From: Leptasterias polaris
Taxonomy: Eukaryota; Echinodermata; Asteroidea; Forcipulatida; Asteriidae
DNA: 64,000 bases
Assembly: GCA_037783415.1 (NCBI GenBank)
Contig: JAZGTN010000069.1
Span: 3,224,001-3,288,000 of the forward strand
Direction of reading: 5' to 3'
This document shows, piece after piece, positions 12,301-24,300 of this stretch. The position numbers and the translations under genes are program-made. The notes below the pieces were generated by a model. It was not told the DNA's origin, made no database searches, and saw only the letters and a program-made list of their open reading frames with translations. Within the stretch, counting starts at the first letter, position 1. Each line of letters starts with the position of its first letter.

Positions 12301-15300
12301 TTCAACCATTGCTGAGCGTATGGCTGGTAGCAGTAGTTCAACCATTGCTGAGCGTATGGCTGGTAGCAGTAGTTCAACCATTGCTGAGCGTATGGCTGGT
12401 AGCAGTAGTTCAACCATTGCTGAGCGTATGGCTGGTAGCAGTAGTTCAACCATTGCTGAGCGTATGGCTGGTAGCAGTAGTTCAACCATTGCTGAGCGTA
12501 TGGCTGGTAGCAGTAGTTCAACCATTGCTGAGCGTATGGCTGGTAGCAGTAGTTCAACCATTGCTGAGCGTATGGCTGGTAGCAGTAGTTCAACCATTGC
12601 TGAGCGTATGGCTGGTAGCAGTAGTTCAACCATTGCTGAGCGTATGGCTGGTAGCAGTAGTTCAACCATTGCTGAGCGTATGGCTGGTAGCAGTAGTTCA
12701 ACCATTGCTGAGCGTATGGCTGGTAGCAGTAGTTCAACCATTGCTGAGCGTATGGCTGGTAGCAGTAGTTCAACCATTGCTGAGCGTATGGCTGGTAGCA
12801 GTAGTTCAACCATTGCTGAGCGTATGGCTGGTAGCAGTAGTTCAACCATTGCTGAGCGTATGGCTGGTAGCAGTAGTTCAACCATTGCTGAGCGTATGGC
12901 TGGTAGCAGTAGTTCAACCATTGCTGAGCGTATGGCTGGTAGCAGTAGTTCAACCATTGCTGAGCGTATGGCTGGTAGCAGTAGTTCAACCATTGCTGAG
13001 CGTATGGCTGGTAGCAGTAGTTCAACCATTGCTGAGCGTATGGCTGGTAGCAGTAGTTCAACCATTGCTGAGCGTATGGCTGGTAGCAGTAGTTCAACCA
13101 TTGCTGAGCGTATGGCTGGTAGCAGTAGTTCAACCATTGCTGAGCGTATGGCTGGTAGCAGTAGTTCAACCATTGCTGAGCGTATGGCTGGTAGCAGTAG
13201 TTCAACCATTGCTGAGCGTATGGCTGGTAGCAGTAGTTCAACCATTGCTGAGCGTATGGCTGGTAGCAGTAGTTCAACCATTGCTGAGCGTATGGCTGGT
13301 AGCAGTAGTTCAACCATTGCTGAGCGTATGGCTGGTAGCAGTAGTTCAACCATTGCTGAGCGTATGGCTGGTAGCAGTAGTTCAACCATTGCTGAGCGTA
13401 TGGCTGGTAGCAGTAGTTCAACCATTGCTGAGCGTATGGCTGGTAGCAGTAGTTCAACCATTGCTGAGCGTATGGCTGGTAGCAGTAGTTCAACCATTGC
13501 TGAGCGTATGGCTGGTAGCAGTAGTTCAACCATTGCTGAGCGTATGGCTGGTAGCAGTAGTTCAACCATTGCTGAGCGTATGGCTGGTAGCAGTAGTTCA
13601 ACCATTGCTGAGCGTATGGCTGGTAGCAGTAGTTCAACCATTGCTGAGCGTATGGCTGGTAGCAGTAGTTCAACCATTGCTGAGCGTATGGCTGGTAGCA
13701 GTAGTTCAACCATTGCTGAGCGTATGGCTGGTAGCAGTAGTTCAACCATTGCTGAGCGTATGGCTGGTAGCAGTAGTTCAACCATTGCTGAGCGTATGGC
13801 TGGTAGCAGTAGTTCAACCATTGCTGAGCGTATGGCTGGTAGCAGTAGTTCAACCATTGCTGAGCGTATGGCTGGTAGCAGTAGTTCAACCATTGCTGAG
13901 CGTATGGCTGGTAGCAGTAGTTCAACCATTGCTGAGCGTATGGCTGGTAGCAGTAGTTCAACCATCGCTGAGCGTATGGCTGGTAGCAGTAGTTCAACCA
14001 TTGCTGAGCGTATGGCTGGTAGCAGTAGTTCAACCATTGCTGAGCGTATGGCTGGTAGCAGTAGTTCAACCATTGCTGAGCGTATGGCTGGTAGCAGTAG
14101 TTCAACCATTGCTGAGCGTATGGCTGGTAGCAGTAGTTCAACCATTGCTGAGCGTATGGCTGGTAGCAGTAGTTCAACCATTGCTGAGCGTATGGCTGGT
14201 AGCAGTAGTTCAACCATTGCTGAGCGTATGGCTGGTAGCAGTAGTTCAACCATTGCTGAGCGTATGGCTGGTAGCAGTAGTTCAACCATTGCTGAGCGTA
14301 TGGCTGGTAGCAGTAGTTCAACCATTGCTGAGCGTATGGCTGGTAGCAGTAGTTCAACCATTGCTGAGCGTATGGCTGGTAGCAGTAGTTCAACCATTGC
14401 TGAGCGTATGGCTGGTAGCAGTAGTTCAACCATTGCTGAGCGTATGGCTGGTAGCAGTAGTTCAACCATTGCTGAGCGTATGGCTGGTAGCAGTAGTTCA
14501 ACCATTGCTGAGCGTATGGCTGGTAGCAGTAGTTCAACCATTGCTGAGCGTATGGCTGGTAGCAGTAGTTCAACCATTGCTGAGCGTATGGCTGGTAGCA
14601 GTAGTTCAACCATTGCTGAGCGTATGGCTGGTAGCAGTAGTTCAACCATTGCTGAGCGTATGGCTGGTAGCAGTAGTTCTGCCCAGAATAGAAATAGCAA
14701 TAGTGCCACGTCTGACGTGAGCGATTTCTATACTCCAGCTACAGACTATCGTCACGAACACAAGTTTCTATTGTCGGAAGTCACTGAAGCTTTCGTTAAA
14801 AAACGGATTGACTCAATGCCAGTCAAAAAAGCTACAGGACTAGACGGCTTAAGTGTAAAGCTCTTGAAACTTGCTTGTCCATATGTAGTCAGTACGTTAA
14901 CGTACATTATTAATTTATCTATAAGAAGTGGTCAATACCCTGATGCTTGGAAACATGCTTCAGTAATTCCAATACATAAAGGTGGAGATAAAGGTTGCGT
15001 TGGTAACTATCGGCCGATTTCCATTCTTCCGATTGTCTCCAAGATTATGGAGAGGGCAGTGCACAATGATCTGTATTCCTACCTTGATGAAAACAATATG
15101 ATTTCTCCTTGCCAATCAGGTTTCAGACCTCAGCATTCAACAGAGACCACACTGCATGGATTGATTAATGATTGTCTTCATGCAATAGAGCATGGGAAAA
15201 TCACTGGTACTGTTTTTATTGATTTGAGCAAGGCCTTTGACTCAGTGGATCACAATATTTTATTGGAGAAGCTACATTCGATGAATTTGTCTGCCTCAGT

Positions 15301-18300
15301 TATCACTTGGTTTACGTCCTATTTTACTGATCGTAAACAGTCAGTTTGCATAAGAAAATGCTGCTCTGAGACTCTTCCTCTCGATGCATCCCCCAAAACT
15401 GCCAGTTGCACATGTACGCAGATGACTCAACAATAATATGTAGCTCCTCCAACCGAGAGGAAATCGAACGTAGCCTCAATACAGCCATGGTAAATATTTA
15501 CGATTGGGCCGCCAAAAATAGGTTGACAATCAACGCTGCCAAAACTAAGTCAATGATCATCGGCTCTAAACACAAGGTAGCTTCAACTGACCTTAACATT
15601 GTCATTAATAACGATCCAGTTGAACAGATTACCTCTTTCATGTGTTTAGGTGTTATAATTGACGAATCACTCACATGGACTCCTCATATTGATTACATTA
15701 AAAATAAAGTTTCTTCTAAATTAGCCATGTTAAGTAGAATTCGCCACAACATTCCAAAAAGCAGTCTGCACACTTTGGTTAAAACCTTTGTATTACCGAG
15801 TCTGGACTATTGTTGTACAGTTTGGGGAGGCCGATACAACGCACATAGTAACCTGCTGAACAGATTTTTGAAAAGAGCCGCCAGATTAATCCTTGGTTGC
15901 CCCTACCGAACTTCCTCAACTGATATGTTTAGTGAATTGAACTGGTTTTTTTTTGCCGAGAGAATTTGTTTGAAAAAAATTATTCTAGTGTATAAATGCA
16001 TACATCATCTATGCCCAGAGTACATGGCAAAACTATTCATTCACTTTACAAACAGCTGTTCCACTAGACAAAATGACAACCTTACTCTGAGAGTTCCTAC
16101 GGCCAAGAAAGAAAGCTTGTGCTCAAGCTTTGCTTTTTCTGGGGCCAAAATGTGGAACGACTTGCCAGCTAGTCTGAGAAAAATTGAGTCTTTGTCTGTT
16201 TTTAAAACTGAGCTTTTTCAATTCCTAATCGCTTAATTCATACTTAATGGATACTTATTGTGAGTTTCTTTTACTTTTTTTTATTTTTTATTGTACATTC
16301 ATCCAAATCATAATTTTTATTCCGGATTGTGTATATAGGGACCGGTCTTTATTGTTTTGAAAGCTGGTCTGTTTTTCTTAATTTACCTCCCTTATATTGA
16401 TTTTCATTGTCCGTTTACATTTCCTTACTTATTTATGCTTTGTTTTTAATCTTGTGTTATTGCCTGCCTACTTTTTACCTTTTTATATGTTTATTTGTTT
16501 GTTCTTAACAATGTAATTATGCAGGGCCCAAATGGAAACCAGTTATTTTTTACTGATTTGGCTCACCCTGGGTAAATAAAGGAAATAAATAAATAAATTA
16601 CTAATAATCAGGGCAGTTTTGCATTGGTCTTAATGCCATAGCATGAATTGCCATTTTATTGCTGTTCTACTTGCTAGTACAGGCTGCTTGGTCAGTTAAT
16701 AGACCCCTTGCATCACTAAGGTCAAACAATGGCAATGTGCAAGCGTAAACTATCAGCCAATGATACATGTAGGTCTGAATTGACCTCAGTGAGGGTGCTG
16801 TTTGAGCTTGTGACATCAAATACAAGGGGGTATATTTGCCAAAAGTACAGAATTCCCTGGTACCATGAAATTGATACTGGTCTTTACAAATGTCAGGGTT
16901 TTGTCTGTGAAGAGCCAGCAGGGGAATAACTTGATGTTTTCCTTGTCCTCAAACTCTTTCACTTCTCCATATTGCATATAAAACAAGGATGCTTTTCAAC
17001 ACTAAGATAGCCAGAATGTTGACTGGTCCTCAGGTATTTTAATCACAGTTAACGGAGAAAGCTGTTTTTTAATTCTCATACGTTCAGTCCCAAAAATGTA
17101 TCTGACAATTTGATGATGTTCTGTTTGTAGATCCACACAGGAGATGTTTAATCCTAAGCCAGCTGATCAGAAGCACAGCTCCCACTCCCTGATTGAGCTC
17201 CTTAATAAAGTCAGTCCAATCTTCAAGAAGAACTTTGCCCAGCTACTTAAGAAAAGGTAATGAGTGATGTTGAGATGCCATGCATGGCTCAAATTTGGCG
17301 AAAATATCAACAAGACTGCAGGGCTTGTACATGTAGCTCAACATTTTTCTGGACCAGAATTTGTTTTACAATAAATGACCAGAATCATATTATGAGAGAC
17401 TTTCTACACAATTGATCTTTTTATTTAGTATTGTGGGTAATACATTTTGATACTCAACAGAGTTGAACAATATTTATCTGACTCAAAGTCAACATTTGAA
17501 CATGATGTTTGAATTCAAGATTAGTTTGGGTACTATTTTTCAAAAACAGACTTGTCCGGTCATAGTTCACTGGCCTGGTGCTAAAAACACCGGCCTCAGG
17601 CCTGTGGTCCAGTGTAAAGTACCTCATTGCTAATGTTCAAATAAGAAGAGTGGTAGTTTTCAATCTGGAAACCCATTGATTATGAAGGTTGTTCCAGCAC
17701 CATTCCTCCAGAGAAATATTTGTGTCTGAAATTGTGTCAAAGTGGAGAAAATAGCATTTAAACACCCATTGGAATCACTGTTGCTTAATTTGATTGCAGA
17801 GATAACATTACAATGTATGTACATAACATGTATGTGAACTTGTACACAATTCCTGACCGTGGATGCGACCACCTACATGTAATGTGATAACATTTTCCAA
17901 TGTTGGTCACGTGGTTTGTTTGTTCGTAGAAAACAGAGACAAGAATGAATTTACTCTTCCAAAAATAATAATAATAATAATAATAGTGGCTTCTTATATA
18001 GCGCTCATATCCGTCACTCAGTGACGCTCAAGGCGCTTCAACAGTCAGTATTTTCCTGCAAGGTATATATGTGGAGCTACTTTTTGAATTTTGAGAGCTA
18101 TTTCTTTACATAGCACCATGTAATGGTTTACAAGGTGCTGTGGCGCAATATGCAGCCAATCAAACCAGGAACACCGGGGCAAACCCCTTCTCTTTTCGAT
18201 AAGTGCACTGGGTTCTTTTACGTGCATTACACAACACACGGGACCAACGGCTTTACGTCCCATTTGAAGGACGAAGCAATAATGGTTAAGTGTCTTGCTT

Positions 18301-21300
18301 AATAAGGACACGAGTGTCGCGACCGGGACTCGAACCCATACTCTGCTGAACAGAAACACCAGAGCTTGAGTCCGGTGCTCTTATCCGCTCGGCCACGACA
18401 CGGATAATCCCTTTAAGGTTTACTGCAAATGTTTTAACCTAAGTACATGTACACATGCTATAGGGTCTTAAGAAGATGAAAGACAACTATCCTCTTCCTC
18501 CACACTGTTTTTGTTATGTTAATTTGTATTCACTGTTGTTGATGAAGTGGAAAACAAAGTGAATTGAACATGGCCCTCCATGTTTAATAAATGCCATGCA
18601 TTGACATTTTACTGTTAATTCAAGAGGTAAAATATTAATGTAAACGTGAAAACAGATGGCATGTTATACCCATCATCAGTTAATCACATGCATGGATAAA
18701 ATAAGACTCACATAGCTGAACTGAGGTGTGGACAGTATGTTGTGCTCATTGTGGTTTGTATGCATGTCTCATGCAGAAATAACAAAAGCTATTCATTGAG
18801 AAGGTCTGTGAAGAATTGCTAGTCATGTACTGTGTAAGGCAGTAATGCTTTTGAATATAAATTTGTTTGACTTAAAAACACACAGAAGCTAACACAGGTC
18901 AATAATTACAAATTCGTCAAGACATTGATGGAGAAAGTCCTGTTCATCTGTTAAATCTGATAGATCAAATTTGAGAAATGGTGGTTGCACTTAACTCAGG
19001 CAGTGCCATATGTACAATCATTTTTATGTACTCAAAAAGTGTTATAAATCCTACATGTACATACTACCCATAATATATACATGTTATTGCGAAAGGGCAT
19101 TATCACTCAGAAAATACTTTTGACTTTGGAATGTAGCAAGGTACTTTTTGTTTGGTGAGAAAGACTGTTTTTTGTTTCCTTTTTTTTAATACAGAATTTC
19201 GTCAAAAAGCTGGGCAAATTAGGTTTAAAGCGCAAAAAAGCGGGCACTCAAAGAGTTAAAAGAATAACCAAGTACATTTGTACATGTACAAAAACTGCAT
19301 GAGCTTTTGGAGCATCGACAATTTCATCAGATGTAATGAATGCAATTTCATCAAGGGGATCATGATGCATAGTTACAACCATTTCCAGGCAATCTCCAAG
19401 AAGGAAACAGAAAACATCCAAGATTAATTGTTCTCGTTACTTGCTTCAGGATTGTACAGATACTGCATTAAAGAAAAACCCCTCTTGTGCTCCTTAATTG
19501 TTCCTTTTTGCATGCAGTGGGTTGCCTCAATGTTGCTAGTACAAATTGTCTCATTTGACTAGGTCGTAAGCCAGTCTACTTTTTACTGGTGTCTTGATAA
19601 TTTGTTGTTATCTTTTGATATTCAGAGCTCAGAGACATCCATTTGAGCGAGTTCCAACTCCATTCCAGGTCTACTCATGGATGGCTCCCCAGATGGAGCA
19701 CACGATTGACTCAATACGAGCTGAGGATGGTAAGCAATACCTACATGTACCAGACACTCCCTAGATTAAAGGCAGGGTACTTCTGGTAATTGTCAAAGAC
19801 CAGTATTCTTACTTGGTGTATACCAACATATGCATACAATAACATACCTGCGAACATTTGTCTCAATTGGTCATTGATAGTGTAAGAAAAAAAACAAACA
19901 CAAAAAACCCCCTTTGTTGCATAGAATTGTGTGCTTTCAGATGCCTTAGAAGTGCTTCATGCCTGAAGCCTTTCTCAGATTCAAATTTTGAGGTGAAAAA
20001 TGAGCTTCCTCTGTAAAACTACATTACTTCAAAGGGGTTCGTTTCTAACAATGTTTTATAATATCAACAGCTCTCCAGTGCTCTTTACTAAGTATGTTTT
20101 TATGGTTACGAACTTGTGGAGTAATTACCCAAAGTACACCCTGCCTTTAACTCAGGGATATATATACCTTTGGTTTTCAGAACAGCTCCATTGTTTTAAT
20201 TTATACAAATGTAGATATACATGTACCATTAAACTAACCTGTGAAAATTTCACTTTAAAAGGTGTCTCGTTTTTTTAAATATCGCCGATAATCCGGACCG
20301 AATATGTCCACTCAGGAAGAATAATAGGGATACTCAGTATGAGAAACGTTACTGACAGTAACGCTTCTCAGATTCAAATTTTGGGGCATAAAAACTGATA
20401 TCTTTTTACGTAACCACATCTCTTTGGAGTGAAATGTTTCAATCCCCCAGCGTGTTATGTTTTAATTGCCGGTTTGAACCTTTTGGTTATACAAAATGTA
20501 TGTTTCCCACTCAGTCTGGCCTACCCCACATTTGTATCTCATTTTTGTTGGGTACAATTTGTCTATGAATTGAATAATAAGAATTAGTTATAATAGTGAT
20601 GAATATATAGAAAACATTAATGACTTAATAGACACATGACTAAAATGTAATACCTAGGAGTTTCTATTTTGAGTCCAACTCATTTCTTAACAATCACACC
20701 TCTTTATTTAGTTTGTCAAATGTGCAATGACTTGACAGTAATAATTGTATTGTTAATTTCTCCCTTCAGCTTACACCTCAAGACTTGGCTATGAAGAACA
20801 CATACCAGGACAGGTAGATTATTATTTAGTTTCAGTCCTTGCACTTACTAATAATAGTAGTTATCTTAACACTCCAGGCATTTATTTACTATTCATAAAT
20901 ACCTGGGACAGTTTATCCATTCTGATTGGTCGAGAGGAGATCACGCGACCATGTTTAAGCGTGCGATGTAAACACGGTGAGGAGGGTTAAAACATGGCCT
21001 GAGAAAAATTAGTCAAAAGGCGGCGCTTTTAGATGATTGCACAGAGCTTGCAAATTTAATTTTTCAATTTAAGTTGGTAGGTCACATATTTGGCTTGCGC
21101 ACGTTTGAAACTTGCACGCAATAGGTTTAATTTTGAAGCGCACAGGTTTGAAACTTTCACGAGGAGCTACTTGGTACTTCACATGGATAACAATTCAATG
21201 CAGAGTTAAGGCAAGCTTAGGCTAAACTGTCAGATATAAAAGATTCTAAAGGTTTTTGCATGTTTTGGACGGAAAGGTATCTTAAAGAATAGTGACAAGG

Positions 21301-24300
21301 TCCTAAGTGTCTTTTAAAAACCGGTAAGGTCAGGGCCGTGAGATAAAGGACTGAGCAGAAGGCCAAGACCCTGCCGGTTTGAAGTGGCCGGTTAAGATCT
21401 CGTCACCACTCTTATACTCCCTTACATTAAACCATCGGTTTAAAGCACCTTTAAACTACATGTATACTACCACTGTTCATCAGATTCTTTTGGAGTATGA
21501 AGCACTGGCAGCCAAATGAGCGCTTAGTTTACTAATTATTTTCATAACAGTCTCTTCCGCAGAGTTACCCATTTATTTCTGGGTTTTTTAAACTGCTTTT
21601 AACCAATCTACAATGAATTGTAGTAGCTCTTCTTGATAAAGAATTCTTATAGAAGTGAGGCAGGAATCAATTTTTATCGGTCCATAGATCGTCTTATTTT
21701 TAACAGATTACACAATATGAATACTTAGACATATTGAGAGAATTGCTTTGTGTGGGGAAGTTCAAATAATTTACAATATGCAATTCTTTTGAAGGAAGTT
21801 TCACACAGGTGGCAATAAAGACCTTGTATAAAGCCAACTGATAGTAATACATTTAATTTTATTCGCCAGCAAATTTTATTTTATTTTAAGAACATTGCAA
21901 TTCAAAGGACTTACAAGAACAAACAATACAATAGTCTTAAGAAGAATATAAAAATGTAAAAACATACTGTAGTACAATTTATTTTTACATCACAACTTTG
22001 GTGAATATTTCCTTATAATGCAGACAAGAGATTGGAATGAGGAGACACAGACGACCAGAGAGCTTCCTCGTAAGAACCTTCCTGAGAGACTGCTGAGAGA
22101 GAGAGCCATCTTCAAGGTACACAGTGACTTTGTAGCAGCAGCAACTAGAGGTGCTATGGCAGTCATTGATGGCAATGTTATGGCTATCAACCCAGGAGAG
22201 GATACAAAGTGAGTCTTAAGCCATGTCCAACTTGCCGGCTACGGCTACTGCTCTGGCTGGATTGCCACGTCATCTTGCATTGAATGCCATTAGTAACAGC
22301 CATAGCCGTAGCTGTAGCAGCCAAATCAGATACGCTTGATTTATTGTCTTACTTTGTAACATCTTCAGTGTAATAGAAACAAGTATATTGGCTCTTATTG
22401 GATGGCCTATTAATTAATACTTAAGTCATGAGGTAAATTTGTTTATCTATGCCTGTGGACTTTATCCATTACATTGTGCAAAGCTTTGATTGATCTTGAT
22501 GCAAACGACCAATCCTTTAACTGTATCATGTGCTTGGCTGATTAAAGTAGTCCAATGTTTCACTGTTTTAGAACATAGAGTTTCGAGTGAGATCAAAACT
22601 AATTGTTTTACTCATTTCTCAAAGTTAAAGCATTTCAGGCAAATTTAGTTTAAGGGAAGCTTTTCATTAATACTATCTTTATACAATTTTTAATCTTACC
22701 AAGGTTTTGCACACCCTTTACGATGAATTCCTTCATACAGAGTAAAGAATCTTATGACTTTCTGTCCTGATTGTCTCCTTGTAGGATGCAAATGTTCATC
22801 TGGAACAACATCTTCTTCAGTCTTGGCTTTGATGTCAAGGATCACTACAAGGAGTTTGGTGGTGATGCAGCTGCTCTTGTAGCTCCAGTAAGTTAAGACA
22901 TGATGTTCAGAAGAGTTCGATTTGTAAGATGAGTTAATAAGAAAACTGACTTGCAAAGTTATTGTAGTCCATGACTTCTATTATTTGAAAGTCTCCCAGA
23001 GAAACTGGATTGTTGATGGAACTGACATTTCATGATGAAAGTATTTTGGTTTGGCAGAGTTATTTTGTTCATTTTTATTTATTACTAGAGAAATATCACT
23101 ACATAGGCATGATACTTAATGGAGGCAATTGAGACAATTGCCTCCATACCCGTAGTCAATGCCTTGGTGCCCTTTCAAATGTTCAGTACAAATTTAATTG
23201 TCTTTCATTGAGGTGCCCTCTACTAAACAAAAACTGCCTTACACTTACAAGAACCAAGTATCAGGCTGGAGTGTATCATTCCAACCTTCTAGCTTTCAAT
23301 AAACACACCACACAACAAACCTGTGACAAGAACCAAGTATCAGGCTGGAGTGTATCATTCCAACCTTCTAGCTTTCAATAAACACACCACACAACAAACC
23401 TGTGACAAGAACCAAGTATCAGGCTGGAGTGTATCATTCCAACCTTTTAGCTTTCAATAAACACACCACACAACAAACATGTGACAAGAACCAAGTATCG
23501 GGCTGGAGTGTATCATTCCAACCTTCTAGCTTTCAATAAACACACCACACAACAAACATGTGACAAGAACCAAGTATCAGGCTGGAGTGTATCATTCCAA
23601 CCTTCTAGCTTTCAATAAACACACCACACAACAAACCTGTGACAAGAACCAAGTATCAGGCTGGAGTGTATCATTCCGATCCTCTAGCTTTCAATAAACA
23701 CACCACACAACAAACCTGTGACAAGAACCAAGTATCAGGCTGGAGTGTATCATTCCAACCTTCTAGCTTTCAATAAACACACCACACAACAAACATGTGA
23801 CAAGAACCAAGTATCAGGCTGGAGTGTATCATTCCAACCTTCTAGCTTTCAATAAACACACCACACAACAAACCTGTGACAAGAACCATGTATCGGGCTG
23901 GAGTGTATCATTCCAACCTTCTAGCTTTCAATAAACACACCACACAACAAACATGTGACAAGAACCAAGTATCAGGCTGGAGTGTATCATTCCAACCTTC
24001 TAGCTTTCAATAAACACACCACATAACAAACATGTGACAAGAACCAAGTATCAGGCTGGAGTGTATCATTCCAACCTTCTAGCTTTCAATAAACACACCA
24101 CACAACAAACATGTGACAAGAACCAAGTATCAGGCTGGAGTGTATCATTCCAACCTTCTAGCTTTCAATAAACACACCACACAACAAACCTGTGACAAGA
24201 ACCAAGTATCAGGCTGGAGTGTATCATTCCAACCTTCTAGCTTTCAATAAACACACCACACAACAAACCTGTGACAAGAACCAAGTATCAGGCTGGAGTG

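Larger units (their letters stand above)
10777..16598 (+). mobile_element. LINE B: non-LTR retrotransposon with an internal 70-copy expansion
   Basis: The element has an apurinic-like endonuclease, a 2.5-kb in-frame tandem array, a reverse transcriptase with an internal deletion, a C-terminal region and a 3' UTR of about 360 bp. It ends GGGTAAATAAAGGAAATAAA with AAATA repeats (16571-16598), a typical LINE 3' tail. Protein motifs place it in the Jockey/CR1/L2/Rex1 superfamily, and I cannot resolve the clade. It sits in the CLUH intron between exons 1 and 2 in the same orientation as the gene. No convincing target-site duplication was found. Confidence 0.9.

Noticed and set aside
11992..14720. 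Long open frames of 833-905 codons on both strands across 11992-14720
   Set aside because: They are other-frame readings of the 36-bp array. A 36-bp unit without stops keeps four frames open automatically.
18045..18359. 104-codon minus-strand open frame
   Set aside because: It lies wholly within a tRNA-derived SINE with recognisable A and B boxes.
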